Shown here in pieces: positions 47,752-58,300 of a DNA stretch of 64,000 bases. The DNA comes from Proteus vulgaris (GTDB lineage: Bacteria; Pseudomonadota; Gammaproteobacteria; Enterobacterales; Enterobacteriaceae): the NCBI RefSeq assembly GCF_016239305.1, contig NZ_JAEHOQ010000023.1, forward strand, positions 19,187-83,186. Reading direction: 5' to 3'. The translations under genes and the position numbers were made by a program. Below the pieces are notes generated by a model that searched no databases, had not been told where the DNA came from, and saw only the letters and a program-made list of their open reading frames with translations. The number at the start of each line of letters is the position of its first letter. The first letter of the stretch is position 1.

Positions 47752-48117
47752 ATGAAAAAGATTTTATCTGCCACTATTATTTTAATGAGTGCTATTTCTT
47801 TTAGTGCAATGGCAAATAATACACATATGAATATGGATGCATCACATAATAGCTCTCCAATGCAAAAAGAGCTCACTGAGTCTATGAATAAAATGCATGC
47901 CGATATGGCAAAAGGAATGAACACTGATAATGCAGATGTTGCTTTTGCCGATGGTATGATTGCCCACCATTTAGGCGCTATTGATATGGCTAAAATTGAA
48001 TTGAAATACGGCACAGATCCTGAAATGCGCAAGCTAGCTCAAGCTATTATTGATGCACAAGGCCCGGAGATTGAACAAATGCAAAAATGGTTAGAAAAGA
48101 ATAAGACTAATAAATAA
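47752..48117 (+). CDS. Periplasmic DUF305 protein, probable copper-binding (CopM-like)
   Basis: A 121-residue exported protein. The signal peptide is MKKILSATIILMSAISFSAMA, followed by a Met- and His-rich stretch (NNTHMNMDASHN). The DUF305 core has FADGMIAHHLGAIDMAK with the paired His and Met residues of this family, some members of which (CopM) bind Cu/Ag in the periplasm. The CueR-type promoter directly upstream supports a copper role. It is monocistronic, ending at a good terminator. Confidence 0.87.
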   Translation: MKKILSATIILMSAISFSAMANNTHMNMDASHNSSPMQKELTESMNKMHADMAKGMNTDNADVAFADGMIAHHLGAIDMAKIELKYGTDPEMRKLAQAIIDAQGPEIEQMQKWLEKNKTNK

Positions 48118-48128
48118 TAGATTTATAT

Positions 48129-48163
48129 GGCTGTGACCCAAAAGATCACAGCCTGTTTTATTT
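48129..48163 (+). terminator. Terminator after the DUF305 gene
   Basis: GGCTGTGA pairs with TCACAGCC, then TGTTTTATTTTT, 11 nt after the stop. Confidence 0.85.
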
Positions 48164-48284
48164 TTAGTATTCCCTGCCAAATTTCCTATTCAAGCTAAAT
48201 CAAATAATTGTCTAATATTCATCTCATACATTATAATTTTACTATTAGAGTAATATTTTTCGCTTTACCCTGTATGGAGTTTGC

Positions 48285-49199
48285 ATGAATAATAATAAAG
48301 AAAACATGGCGTTATTAACCCAAAAACTTGCCATGCAAATTGCAAAATGGACTCACAATACGCATTATCTTGACACCCAAATCCCAGGATTAGCATTAAC
48401 GCACTGGACTTTCCCTACACCGATTACCAGTCATACACATAAGTCAGGTATATGCTTAATTGCTCAAGGTGAAAAAAGAGTAATTTTAGGGGAAGAAAGT
48501 TTTATTTATGATGCCAACCATTTTTTAATTTCTTCCATCGAGCTTCCTGTTATGGCCAATATTATGAAGGCCAGTGAGGATAAACCTTTTTTAGGGCTTG
48601 TAATGGAGTTAGATCTACAAGAAATATCTCAACTGATCGTCGATAGCGAATTAATATTTAATTTAAATTCAAGCGCTCAAAAAGGGATTGCGATTGGTGA
48701 ATTATCAGAACCTTTATTAAATGCATTTATTCGCTTACTCGATCTTCTTAATACCCCTGATAGCATTAAAATTCTTGCCCCAGGTATAAAACGTGAGATT
48801 TTTTATCGCTTGCTGATCACTGAGCAAGGTGAGCGTTTAAATCAAATCGTTACAGCGGGTAGCCATAGCCATCAAATATCAAAAGCGGTTGATTGGTTAA
48901 AAAATAACTTTATAAAACCAATTAATATCAATGAATTAGCCTCATACACAGGAATGAGTAAATCTGCTTTTTATACGCATTTTCGGACAATAACATCAAT
49001 GACACCACTCCAATTTCAGAAAAAACTTCGCCTCAACGAGGCTCGACGATTAATGTTAACTGAAAACTTAGGTGCAATAACAACAACATTTCGTGTTGGC
49101 TATGAAAGCCCTTCTCAATTCAGTCGTGAATATAGTCGATTATTTGGAGCGCCTCCTGCAACTGATATAAAAATGCTCAAAGAATCTAATAATGTTTGA
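48285..49199 (+). CDS. AraC-family regulator, YqhC-like
   Basis: A 304-residue regulator. The N-terminal AraC_N cupin-like domain (about residues 20-170) includes SHTHKSGICLIAQGEKRVILG. The C-terminal HTH pair spans about 205-295 (ISKAVDWLKNNF, ELASYTGMSKSAFYTHF, TPLQFQKKLRLNEARRLM, VGYESPSQFSREYSRLFG). E. coli YqhC, with the same AraC_N type, senses aldehydes and activates the adjacent alcohol dehydrogenase yqhD; here too an iron-type alcohol dehydrogenase gene follows in the same direction. A role as its activator is inferred. A GGAG site precedes the ATG. Confidence 0.88.
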   Translation: MNNNKENMALLTQKLAMQIAKWTHNTHYLDTQIPGLALTHWTFPTPITSHTHKSGICLIAQGEKRVILGEESFIYDANHFLISSIELPVMANIMKASEDKPFLGLVMELDLQEISQLIVDSELIFNLNSSAQKGIAIGELSEPLLNAFIRLLDLLNTPDSIKILAPGIKREIFYRLLITEQGERLNQIVTAGSHSHQISKAVDWLKNNFIKPININELASYTGMSKSAFYTHFRTITSMTPLQFQKKLRLNEARRLMLTENLGAITTTFRVGYESPSQFSREYSRLFGAPPATDIKMLKESNNV

Positions 49200-49440
49200 A
49201 TACAAACACTTTTTATAAGCTAAATCGCTTTATCTTTATTGCCTACTTATATTATTTATTATCATTTTTTTAGTTTTTTGGAAAATTAGGCAAGAGACTA
49301 AGAAGATCGGACATTCATATCTAAATACGAAAGCGATAGCATCTATATCAACAAAATAGAGATCATATCTCTCGATGTTGAAAAATAAACTATGCTTCAA
49401 TGAGATAGCTATCAACTTAATATTGCAATAGGATATCAAA

Positions 49441-50610
49441 ATGCAACTCGATTTCTCTTACTACAATCCGACAACTATTCATTTTGGTAAGAACTCTCTT
49501 GCTAAATTAAATGATGAATTATCACATTATGGCGAAACTATCATGCTGATGTATGGCCGTAATGCTATCAAATCTAATGGCCTTTATGATGAAGTCATGG
49601 CAATACTCAAGCATGCAGGAAAAAAAGTGATTGAGTTATCTGGAGTTATGCCCAATCCAACCTATGCGAAAATGATGGAAGGCGCTCAATTAGTGCGTGA
49701 ATATAATGTCAGCTTAATTTTAGCTGTCGGTGGAGGTTCCGTTATTGATTGTGCCAAAGGTATCTCTGTTTCAGCTTATTGTGAAAATGAAGATCCTTTC
49801 CAAAAGTATTGGGTTGAATATCAAGAAATTGAAAATAAAATTGTTCCTGTTGCGTCAATTCTTACCATGGTAGGAACAGGTTCTGAAATGAATGGCGGTT
49901 CAGTCATTACGCATGAAAAAACAAAATATAAAATTGGCCGTGTCTTTCCTGCCAATGTATTTCCTAAATTTTCAATTTTAGATCCAGAATACACCTTTAC
50001 GGTTTCTCAATATCAGATGGTAAGTGGTGTATATGACACGATGTCTCATTTGATGGAGCAATACTTTTCTGATCAAGGCGCAAATACAACCGATTATTTA
50101 ATTGAGGCTTTATTAAAATCTTCTATTGATAATTTACGTATCGCACTTAAAAATCCAACTGATTATGAAGCAAGAAGTAACCTGATGTGGAATGCAACTC
50201 TAGCATTAAACACGTTGACAGGACTATCAAAAACACAAGATTGGCAAGTTCATATGATTGAACATCAATTAGGAGCTTATACCGATTGTGCCCATGGAAT
50301 GGGTCTTGCTGCAATCTCTCTGCCTTATTATCGTTTTATCTATAAATTTGGCCTTGATAAATTCGTACGCTTTGCCACTCAGGTGTGGGAAGTTTCTACA
50401 GAAGGTAAAACTCATGAGCAAATTGCACTTGAAGGTATTGATGCACTTGAACGTTTCACAAAAGAATGCGGTATTGTCACTTCATTAGAAGCACTAGGTG
50501 CTACAAAAGACATGCTACCAAGTATTGCTCAATCCACAACAATTATTGGCAAAGGTTATAAAAAGCTAACAACTAAAGATGTGCTTACTATCTTAGAAGA
50601 GAGTTTTTAA
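49441..50610 (+). CDS. Iron-containing alcohol dehydrogenase, YqhD/BDH-like
   Basis: A 389-residue group III alcohol dehydrogenase. The cofactor-binding AVGGGSVIDCAKGI is at about residues 97-110, and metal ligands are expected in DTMSHLMEQ and HMIEHQLGAYTDCAHG. The family, including YqhD and butanol dehydrogenases, reduces toxic aldehydes to alcohols, usually with NADPH. It is clearly different from the ADH half of AdhE. The 241-nt gap behind the AraC-type gene holds a short palindrome GATAGCTATC (49404-49413) that could be an activator half-site. The ribosome site is ATAGGATAT. Confidence 0.9.
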   Translation: MQLDFSYYNPTTIHFGKNSLAKLNDELSHYGETIMLMYGRNAIKSNGLYDEVMAILKHAGKKVIELSGVMPNPTYAKMMEGAQLVREYNVSLILAVGGGSVIDCAKGISVSAYCENEDPFQKYWVEYQEIENKIVPVASILTMVGTGSEMNGGSVITHEKTKYKIGRVFPANVFPKFSILDPEYTFTVSQYQMVSGVYDTMSHLMEQYFSDQGANTTDYLIEALLKSSIDNLRIALKNPTDYEARSNLMWNATLALNTLTGLSKTQDWQVHMIEHQLGAYTDCAHGMGLAAISLPYYRFIYKFGLDKFVRFATQVWEVSTEGKTHEQIALEGIDALERFTKECGIVTSLEALGATKDMLPSIAQSTTIIGKGYKKLTTKDVLTILEESF

Positions 50611-50628
50611 TGCAATTTGAATAGGCAA

Positions 50629-50659
50629 AAAAAACGGACCTCAATGAGGTCCGTTTTTT
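50629..50659. terminator. Bidirectional terminator between the alcohol dehydrogenase and tRNA-Leu
   Basis: A 15-bp inverted repeat AAAAAACGGACCTCA/TGAGGTCCGTTTTTT with a minimal loop. It lies 18 nt after the dehydrogenase stop and 4 nt from the CCA end of the first tRNA-Leu. Confidence 0.9.
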
Positions 50660-50662
50660 ATA

Positions 50663-50749
50663 TGGTGCCCAGGGCGGGACTTGAACCCGCACAGCCTTAC
50701 AGCCGAGGGATTTTAAATCCCTTGTGTCTACCGATTTCACCACCTGGGC
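50663..50749 (-). tRNA. leuZ: tRNA-Leu (TAA anticodon), copy 1
   Basis: An 87-nt class II tRNA with encoded CCA. It has the acceptor GCCCAGG, D-arm GGTGAAATCGGTAGACAC, anticodon arm GGGATTTAAAATCCC with anticodon TAA, a long variable arm and T-loop GGTTCAAGTCC. The mature sequence is the same as the next two copies. It is separated from copy 2 by its own terminator and about 130 nt, so it may have its own promoter. Confidence 0.96.
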
Positions 50750-50878
50750 TAAATTGTATTTACTCGTTACCGATAATATTGTTAATAAAACAAGGCAACA
50801 AATAAATTTAAAGCATTTACATCTAAAATAACCAACTTAATGTTTTGTTCTTCTTTCACTAATTAAGAGTAGTGGAAG

Positions 50879-50910
50879 AAAAAACGGACCTAAATTAAGG
50901 TCCGCATTTT
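50879..50910 (-). terminator. Terminator between tRNA-Leu copies 1 and 2
   Basis: CGGACCT pairs with AGGTCCG, followed on the minus strand by a T6 run. It closely resembles the core of the terminator after copy 1 (CGGACCTCA), which suggests the tRNA and its terminator were duplicated together. Confidence 0.75.
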
Positions 50911-50913
50911 ATA

Positions 50914-51000
50914 TGGTGCCCAGGGCGGGACTTGAACCCGCACAGCCTTACAGCCGAGGGATTTTAAATCCCTTGTGTCTACCGATTTCACCACCTGGGC
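50914..51000 (-). tRNA. leuZ: tRNA-Leu (TAA anticodon), copy 2
   Basis: The 87-nt sequence repeats copy 1, including CCA and the TAA anticodon. It ends 3 nt before a terminator on the minus strand and probably closes the Gly-Cys-Leu-Leu transcript. Confidence 0.96.
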
Positions 51001-51124
51001 TAAATTCTGTGGTGCGCCCGTAAATTCTTATAATCAAGATAAATACTGGTATGGACGACTTAACTACTACAATGCCATTCACAATGGACTTTTTTTTTGC
51101 ACCAAACTCTTTATCTAAAAGAGA

Positions 51125-51211
51125 TGGTGCCCAGGGCGGGACTTGAACCCGCACAGCCTTACAGCCGAGGGATTTTAAATCCCTTGTGTCTACCGATTTC
51201 ACCACCTGGGC
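51125..51211 (-). tRNA. leuZ: tRNA-Leu (TAA anticodon), copy 3
   Basis: The same 87-nt tRNA again, 5 nt after tRNA-Cys in transcription order. This is the positional equivalent of E. coli leuZ in glyW-cysT-leuZ. Confidence 0.96.
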
Positions 51212-51216
51212 ATTAA

Positions 51217-51290
51217 TGGAGGCGCGTCCCGGAATCGAACCGAGGTACACGGATTTGCAATCCGCTGCATGACCACTCTGCCAACGCGCC
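51217..51290 (-). tRNA. cysT: tRNA-Cys (GCA anticodon)
   Basis: A 74-nt tRNA with CCA, acceptor GGCGCGT, anticodon arm CGGATTGCAAATCCG (anticodon GCA) and T-loop GGTTCGATTCC. It lies between tRNA-Gly and tRNA-Leu as in E. coli. Confidence 0.97.
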
Positions 51291-51315
51291 TCAACTGCTC
51301 AATCTCATGAGAGAT

Positions 51316-51391
<76 letters not shown>

Positions 51392-51532
51392 TTTACCGAA
51401 CTTGCTGATTTACTTATTTATTTCTGTAAACCGTTGTGCCTTTCGATGCGTTGCATTCTACTGATTTCCTGAATCTAGTCAACACTATATTTGCATCTTT
51501 TTGACTGTTCGGTGAATTTTCAGTCATTTCGA

Positions 51533-52081
51533 TCAAGCTTCACGCAAATCTGACCATGCAGCGCTCAAATATTGAAACATTGACCAAAAAGTCAACACAG
51601 TTGCGACATACAATAATGCAAATCCAAACCATTCCGCTTCAACCGTAGGACGCCATAATAACACAACTAACGATCCCATTTGTGCGGTTGTCTTCACTTT
51701 TCCAATCCAAGAAACAGCAACACTGTTGCGTTTTCCTAATTCTGCCATCCATTCTCTTAATGAAGAGATAATTATTTCACGAGCGATCATGGTTGCTGCC
51801 GGTAAAGTTATCCACCACTCATGATAATACTCTGTAATTAAAACAAGTGCGGTTGCAACCATTACTTTATCTGCCACTGGGTCAAGGAAAGCCCCAAAGC
51901 GAGTAGTTTGTTTCAATCTACGTGCTAAAAACCCATCAAACCAATCAGTTGCAGCTGCTACCATAAAAATAATAGCACATACTAATGGGGCATCTTTGAA
52001 TGGTAAATAGAACACCAAAACAAAGAATGGGATCAAAGCGACACGAAATAGAGTTAGCCAAGTTGGGATATTTAGTTGCAT
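51533..52081 (-). CDS. pgsA: CDP-diacylglycerol--glycerol-3-phosphate 3-phosphatidyltransferase
   Basis: A 182-residue inner-membrane enzyme that makes phosphatidylglycerophosphate, the first committed step to phosphatidylglycerol and cardiolipin. The CDP-alcohol phosphotransferase motif is complete: [20 protein letters not shown] then LDPVADK (four catalytic Asp, about residues 45-75). Length matches E. coli PgsA (182). It follows uvrC by 55 nt on the same strand; uvrY-uvrC-pgsA then the tRNA cluster is the conserved order. Confidence 0.97.
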   Translation of the reverse strand: MQLNIPTWLTLFRVALIPFFVLVFYLPFKDAPLVCAIIFMVAAATDWFDGFLARRLKQTTRFGAFLDPVADKVMVATALVLITEYYHEWWITLPAATMIAREIIISSLREWMAELGKRNSVAVSWIGKVKTTAQMGSLVVLLWRPTVEAEWFGFALLYVATVLTFWSMFQYLSAAWSDLREA

Positions 52082-52136
52082 AGCGTTCTACACGACCTAG
52101 AAAAGTGAGAGTTATTAATATGGTGCATCAATACAC

Positions 52137-53969
52137 TTAGTGTTTCAACGCATTAAATATTTTTTCTGCTAATGCTGTCGAAATTGTGGGGACTTTCGCA
52201 ATTTCTTCCACACTTGCATCTCGTAAAGCTTGTAGCCCCCCCATATATTTCAATAACATTTGACGACGTTTAGGCCCCACACCTTCAATAGACTCTAATG
52301 AGCTGGTATTTTTCACTTTCGCTCTACGTTGACGGTGCCCAGTTATTGCATGACGATGCGATTCATCACGTATATGTTGAATCAAATGCAACGCGGGTGA
52401 ATCAGAAGGTAATGCCATTCCTTCACCTTCAGGGACAAAAAACAAGGTTTCAAGCCCTGCTTTACGATCACTCCCTTTTGCAACACCAATTAATTTAGGG
52501 TGCGACTTATCCCAATCAACATCCAGAGAATTAAATACCTCTATTGCTTGTGCTAATTGCCCTTTACCACCATCAATAAAAATAATATCAGGAACTTTAT
52601 TTTCTTCTAATGATTTACCATAACGTCGAGTGAGTACTTGATTCATCGCCGCATAATCATCACCAGGAGTAATGCCACTAATATTATAACGCCTATATTC
52701 CGATTTTAATGGGCCATTCATGTCAAATACTACACATGAAGCCACAGTTTGTTCCCCCATGGTGTGACTAATATCAAAACATTCCATTCGTTTTATCTCT
52801 TTCATATCAAGAAGAGACATCAGTGAGGCATAACGTTGTGAAATTGTCGATTGTTCGACTTGTTTTGAAGCCAATGCGGTTGCTGCATTTGTTCTAGCTA
52901 ATTTCAAGTAACGCGCCCTATCACCACGAGGTTTAGTTTGAATTTGAATTTTTCGTCCCGCAATAGACGAGATAGATTCAGAAAGGATCGCTTTATCTTC
53001 CAAATTAAAATCGAGCAAAATTTCAGTCGGTAATGTTCTAATTGCACTTCCTTGCAAATAAAATTGACCAATAAAAGTTTGAACTACTTCATCAAGTGAA
53101 GTATTTGCTGGAATTTTAGGAAAATAACTTCGGCTTCCTAATACTTTACCTTGTCGGAAAAAGAGAACATACACACAAGCAATCGCGCCATTAAAAGCAA
53201 CACTAATCACATCAAGATCATCACCAATATTGGCAACAAATTGTTTTTCCGTTACTTGTCTCACGGCTTGAATTTGATCACGAATACGTGCAGCTTCTTC
53301 AAAGCGTAAATCTTGGCTTGCTTCTTCCATTCGTGTCACGAGGCCTTCAATAACTTGTGTATCATCACCAGAAAGGAAAAGCCGTACATAATTAACTTGT
53401 TGAGCATATTCTTCGTCTGAAACATAACCTTTCACACAAGGTGCCAGACAGCGACCAATTTGATACTGCAAACAAGGCCTTGAACGATTGCGATACACAC
53501 TGTCTTCACATTGACGAATAGGAAATAATTTTTGCATCAATGCCAAGGTTTCTCTTACTGCAAAAGAGTTAGGAAAAGGCCCAAAATATTCTCCTTTTGC
53601 ATGCTTTGCACCGCGGTAGCTAGCTAGTCTTGGGTGTTTATCCCCACTTAAATAAATATAAGGATAAGATTTATCATCTCGTAATAACACATTATAACGA
53701 GGTTGATAGCGCTGAATGTAACTATGCTCTAGCAACAATGCTTCCGTTTCTGTATGTGTAATAGTCACATCAATATTTGCAATACACTTAACCAATGCCT
53801 CGGTTTTACGGCTATTTACTTGCACACGAAAATAACTCGAAAGCCTTTTTTTCAGATCTTTGGCTTTACCGACATAAATTACAGTATCTGTTGCATCGTA
53901 CATTCGATAAACACCTGGTTTATCAGTGACTCGGCTTAAGAATGCTTTGGCGTCAAATTTGTCTTCCAC
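52137..53969 (-). CDS. uvrC: Excinuclease ABC subunit C
   Basis: A 610-residue nuclease, the same length as E. coli UvrC, that makes both incisions in nucleotide excision repair with UvrA/UvrB. The N-terminal GIY-YIG domain ([22 protein letters not shown], residues 18-45) makes the 3' cut. A UVR motif (about 205-240, [15 protein letters not shown]) binds UvrB. The C-terminal RNase H-like domain ([28 protein letters not shown]) makes the 5' cut, followed by a helix-hairpin-helix ([13 protein letters not shown]). The start is GTG with a weak ribosome site and overlaps uvrY by 17 nt, which implies translational coupling. Confidence 0.97.
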   Translation of the reverse strand: MEDKFDAKAFLSRVTDKPGVYRMYDATDTVIYVGKAKDLKKRLSSYFRVQVNSRKTEALVKCIANIDVTITHTETEALLLEHSYIQRYQPRYNVLLRDDKSYPYIYLSGDKHPRLASYRGAKHAKGEYFGPFPNSFAVRETLALMQKLFPIRQCEDSVYRNRSRPCLQYQIGRCLAPCVKGYVSDEEYAQQVNYVRLFLSGDDTQVIEGLVTRMEEASQDLRFEEAARIRDQIQAVRQVTEKQFVANIGDDLDVISVAFNGAIACVYVLFFRQGKVLGSRSYFPKIPANTSLDEVVQTFIGQFYLQGSAIRTLPTEILLDFNLEDKAILSESISSIAGRKIQIQTKPRGDRARYLKLARTNAATALASKQVEQSTISQRYASLMSLLDMKEIKRMECFDISHTMGEQTVASCVVFDMNGPLKSEYRRYNISGITPGDDYAAMNQVLTRRYGKSLEENKVPDIIFIDGGKGQLAQAIEVFNSLDVDWDKSHPKLIGVAKGSDRKAGLETLFFVPEGEGMALPSDSPALHLIQHIRDESHRHAITGHRQRRAKVKNTSSLESIEGVGPKRRQMLLKYMGGLQALRDASVEEIAKVPTISTALAEKIFNALKH

Positions 53970-54612
53970 TTTGTAAATGACTCTCTATCTCAATTAACCC
54001 ATAACGTATTGCTATATGAGTTAATTCTACATCACCTGAGATTTTAAGTTTACTAAACATTCGATAACGGTAACTATTTACTGTTTTTGTATTGAGATTT
54101 AACTCATCTGCAATTTGTGTGATTTTTTTTCCTCTAATTATCATAGACATCACTTGCAGTTCTCTTTCAGATAAATGATGTAATGGATTCAAATCTTTTT
54201 GTAATTTTGCCAGTGCAATATCCATAGCAAGTTCTTGGCTTAAATAACGTTGGCCAATACACACTTGTCGAATGGCTTGAAGAATATTTTCACACGAGGC
54301 ATCTATGACCACAAAACCTTCAATTCCCAATTGAAGAAGCGGTATAGATAAAATGGAATCAGTATTAGGTGAAATAACAATAATTTTAATTGATAAGAAT
54401 GAACGTTTAATCCTTTTTATTGAATCAATTAATGAAACGGAAGGAGATGAATAAATAATAATAAGATTAACAGAAAACTGACGGCAATAGCGGAATGCTT
54501 CTGTTTCATCAGTCATGATTTTTCTAATATTGATTTTTTTGATTTGACTAAGAAGTGTTTTTATTCCCAAGCTAAATAACTCAACCTGACTTATTATTAT
54601 TGTATTTATCAA
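53953..54612 (-). CDS. uvrY: UvrY-like response regulator with a degenerate receiver
   Basis: A FixJ/NarL-type regulator of 219 residues from a TTG start that aligns with the E. coli UvrY start (218 aa) and has AAGGGA upstream; an ATG at 54681 would add 23 residues. The C-terminal LuxR-type HTH is well conserved ([49 protein letters not shown]). The receiver keeps the length but not the chemistry: acidic residues 8-9 (Asp-Asp in E. coli) are Ser-Gln, the phosphoacceptor Asp54 is Tyr, and the conserved Lys and Thr regions are altered. It therefore should not be phosphorylated by BarA. Position next to uvrC supports orthology. In E. coli UvrY activates the CsrB/CsrC RNAs. Confidence 0.9.
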   Translation of the reverse strand: MINTIIISQVELFSLGIKTLLSQIKKINIRKIMTDETEAFRYCRQFSVNLIIIYSSPSVSLIDSIKRIKRSFLSIKIIVISPNTDSILSIPLLQLGIEGFVVIDASCENILQAIRQVCIGQRYLSQELAMDIALAKLQKDLNPLHHLSERELQVMSMIIRGKKITQIADELNLNTKTVNSYRYRMFSKLKISGDVELTHIAIRYGLIEIESHLQSGRQI

Positions 54613-54831
54613 TAACTTTCCCTTTTTAGATAACGTGTTAAAAAAACTGTATTTATTTAAATCCCAATTATCATATTGCATTACTCATTAACATTCTAGT
54701 TTTTTTACCAATGTTATCTTTTTTATTAAATCGATACTATTAATTATTCAGATATAAATAAAGCCCCATATAAATGAGTCTTTATGACAATCAAAAATTC
54801 AAATGAAAATAATTAATAAATAGCACCAATT

Positions 54832-55236
54832 TTATTTATTAAACATATCCATAATATCTTTTTCTGTAAGCATTGATGTTTTCTCTACAAAATTATAATA
54901 GTGCGGCTTATTATCTATAAAAATTTGTAAAGTAAGCTTGCTTTCTTTTTTTTCAGAAAATAACCCTGCTGATACATAATAAATATTGGCTTCTTTCAGA
55001 TGATAAAAAAGATGAGAACCACAGTGCTTACAAAATGCCCTTTCACCCCATAATGACGAATCATAACGTGTGATATTTTCCTCACCTTCAATATTCAAAT
55101 CTGACTGGCAATCAATTGAAAACCCTGGTCCACCATTCCAACGTAAACACATACTGCAATGGCAAACACTGAGTTCAGTGATATTTTTTAAAGTTGACAA
55201 TTTAACACCACCACACAAACATTGACCTTGATGCAT
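54832..55236 (-). CDS. GFA/CENP-V family zinc protein
   Basis: A 134-residue protein with the GFA fold (named for glutathione-dependent formaldehyde-activating enzyme). Zinc ligands are visible in QCLCGGVKL, VCHCSMC and FCKHCGSHLFY. Most family members have unproven substrates, so a formaldehyde role is not claimed. The start MHQGQCLCGG is chosen for its AGGAG ribosome site and because the family starts there; eleven more codons are open upstream. Confidence 0.87.
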   Translation of the reverse strand: MHQGQCLCGGVKLSTLKNITELSVCHCSMCLRWNGGPGFSIDCQSDLNIEGEENITRYDSSLWGERAFCKHCGSHLFYHLKEANIYYVSAGLFSEKKESKLTLQIFIDNKPHYYNFVEKTSMLTEKDIMDMFNK

Positions 55237-55334
55237 CGATACTCTCCTCTTAGTTTTTAAATCATGCATAAATTTTTTAAGATTATATGCATGATTTAAT
55301 TTCCAAAATAAGCACTTTTAAGCGTAGATATTTC

Positions 55335-58300
55335 CTACACTTTTGCCTTCTGACTTTGCTTTTTAGGCGGTAATGGTGAGAAATAACCGATTAACAAAAT
55401 CAGTATAGCAACACCAATAAAGGCCAATGCTCTAAGTAATCCACTACTTAATGATGTATCAATTAGGAAGAGTTTAGCGATGACAACAGCTAATAACCCT
55501 CCACCAACAAACCAACTTGAACGTGATTTTTTGCGTGTTGCCATCACCATTGTCACTAATGCGGTAATTGCCCAAATAATGGCTAATACTGTTTGGATCA
55601 CTTTAGAGTTAATGATCTCATACATTGCCCAATCAATATCAGTGGCAAAGACTAATCCTCTTAATAAAATCCCATTAACCCACCAGAAAATCATTGCGGG
55701 AATAATATAATTGTATAATGGAAAGTTATTTTGTAATAATTGTTGATATTTAGGGGATTGTTCCATTACTGAAATAAATTTATAGCCCACCCATATCCCC
55801 ACAATACCCATAAGATCCATCAGATTAAATAGTGGTATAAATTTAATACCACTTTCAGTACCATTATTCATATTTGCAAAAATTAAAGAAAGAGCAAGTA
55901 AAGCTAAAACCGGCACTGTTATTACTAAATAAGTATTTAGATACGTTTTAATCCAGTTAACTCTCATGACAAGTATGTTGCTTATTACTATATATAAGCT
56001 TATGGAAAAAATAACACTGGCAAAATGTAAGCTTGCATAAAGATAAGTAGTATCCACTAGCCAAATTATTTCAGTGAATAAGAACAAACCAATAAAAACA
56101 AGATGCATAACATGAATTAATGCTTTATTTAACCTTTGCATAGGCAATAATGTATTAACCTTAAGTAAATAGAAACCACTCGCAAATATTGCTATCCATA
56201 TAATGGCACTTAACCAATTATCAATTAATGATCCAGCTAGGAAAATATACACTAACATAATAAGCGCTGACATTGGCCATAATAAAACAGAGCAACTCGC
56301 TAATTCAGAGAATTGTGTTTTTTTACCTGTGAAATACATTCCCCAACAACTAATAAGAATAAAAGCAAAAGTAATGGCTTTCGCACTTGGAGAGAACCAA
56401 TATTCGCCATACTCTTGCAAAGAGAATACGCAATATCCCCAACTCGCTACAGCAATAAATAATGTTACATATCCAATAGTACGGTTATCAATATTAATAA
56501 ATTTAGCTCGATACCACAGTATCGCCACTGCAAATACAACAATCACTTGTGTTATAAACATGAACCAATCACTTAACGAAATAACACGCATGTTAAATAG
56601 TAGAACAAAGGAAACTGCCACTAAAATAGTCCCAGCAATAGCTGGTTTCTTTTGTTGTTGTAAAACAGAAAACGCAAGGATCATAACCCCTTCAATTGCC
56701 CATACCATAGATGTCCATTCAGCAGAGAAAGCAAATGGTACAGCTAAAGTAGCAAATGTGGCTGATAGCATAAAGAAAGCAATAGCCAGTAATTTACCCT
56801 CTTCGCGATAGCGTTTAAGAACAAACCAACTCAACGCAAAATAGGTTAATCCATAAAGAGATGAAGCAATAGCAACGCCGTATTCCCATTCTGATGCTAA
56901 TCGGTGTTGGAAGATAAAACCAATCAATGGTGTACCGAATAATAATGTGGCATCAAAAGGAATATTGAGTCTCAGTTTATTTTTTAATGTTGAAAGCTCC
57001 GTTGCAACACCAAAAATCAACCAATTTGCAATTAAAAATAACTGGCAAGGTAAATAATCGGCATGAGTATAATTTGGTATTGCCCATATAAAACCGATAC
57101 CAAAAGTAAAAACAAAACCAATAAGATTTAATAAACGCCAAATTTGCCAATGGCTAATAATAAGAATGCCAATGGAAAGAATAAGATAATAGCTAAACAA
57201 TGCGATATAATTGCCACTACCCGTAGACAATAAAACAGGCGCTAAATAACCACCTAATGAAGCTAATACCGCTAAACTAATCGCTCGATGAAGAACAGCT
57301 AAAATAACACTGACTATACAAATAAACACCATAATGGCTAATGCGATGCCAATAGGAATAAAATCATAAATTTTAGTAGCTGCAAAAATAGTGATATACA
57401 GCCCACCAATTCCGCCTCCTTGCAAAATAAGTGCATACATCAAGTTTTTCTTTCTAAGCCACCAGCCGAGACCTAGTAAGACCAAGCATCCTGATCCAGC
57501 CATCATTAAACGTGTTGATGCTGAGATAAGCTCATTCTCAATACTGTATTTAAGTAGATAAGATAGACCAAAAAAGAGTAATAACATCCCTATCTTAGCT
57601 AACGGATTTCCTGTTACTACCCAATTCCAAATAAGCCCCAAAATCGATTTCTGTTGACGTTTTGGTTGAGGATTTAAAGCAGGTCTATATTGTGATGCAG
57701 GTCTGGCTTGAGCTGTTGTTGTACCTAAGTTATCAGTTTGAGATCCAGATTGATTAGTTCTCGCTACATTCACCACATTTTCTGAAAGTGGCGTTGGTAT
57801 ATTTTCAGTTGGTGTGTTTTTTGGCTCGTTCTGATAACGGTGAGCAAAACGGCTCGTCGAAACTTTAGGTTGGTAAGGTTTTGGCTCCTGCAGCTTAGAA
57901 GGTGTTGGCTTATTCGTATGTTGATCTTCTACATTAAGTGCTTTGCTAATAGAAGTATCAGCAATCGGTGGCTGTTCTTTAGGAGAAACTTTATCAAATG
58001 TCGTTTCTTTTGATACTTGTGCTTGTTGGTAAACAGGCGATTCTTTATTTTCAACCTGATTTTGTATCTCTTCTTTTTCGTTAATGAATGTACTTGTTTT
58101 AGGCTTATAACTTGATGAAGTTGATTTTGTCTCCCTTTTTATTTCATGCGATAAATCGCCTATTTCATTTTTATTAGCATCAAGCTCTGCACTCTCATTT
58201 ACAGAACTATTTTTATTTAATAGCTTAAATAATTTCGCTTGTTGTTCAGTAAGCTTTTCTTCAAGTTGCTTAATTCGAAACAACAATGAGTTGGTGTTTG

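Noticed and set aside
50617..51250. Open frames of 62 and 100 residues across the tRNA-Leu genes
   Set aside because: They are translations of tRNA genes and their complements, with no ribosome sites.
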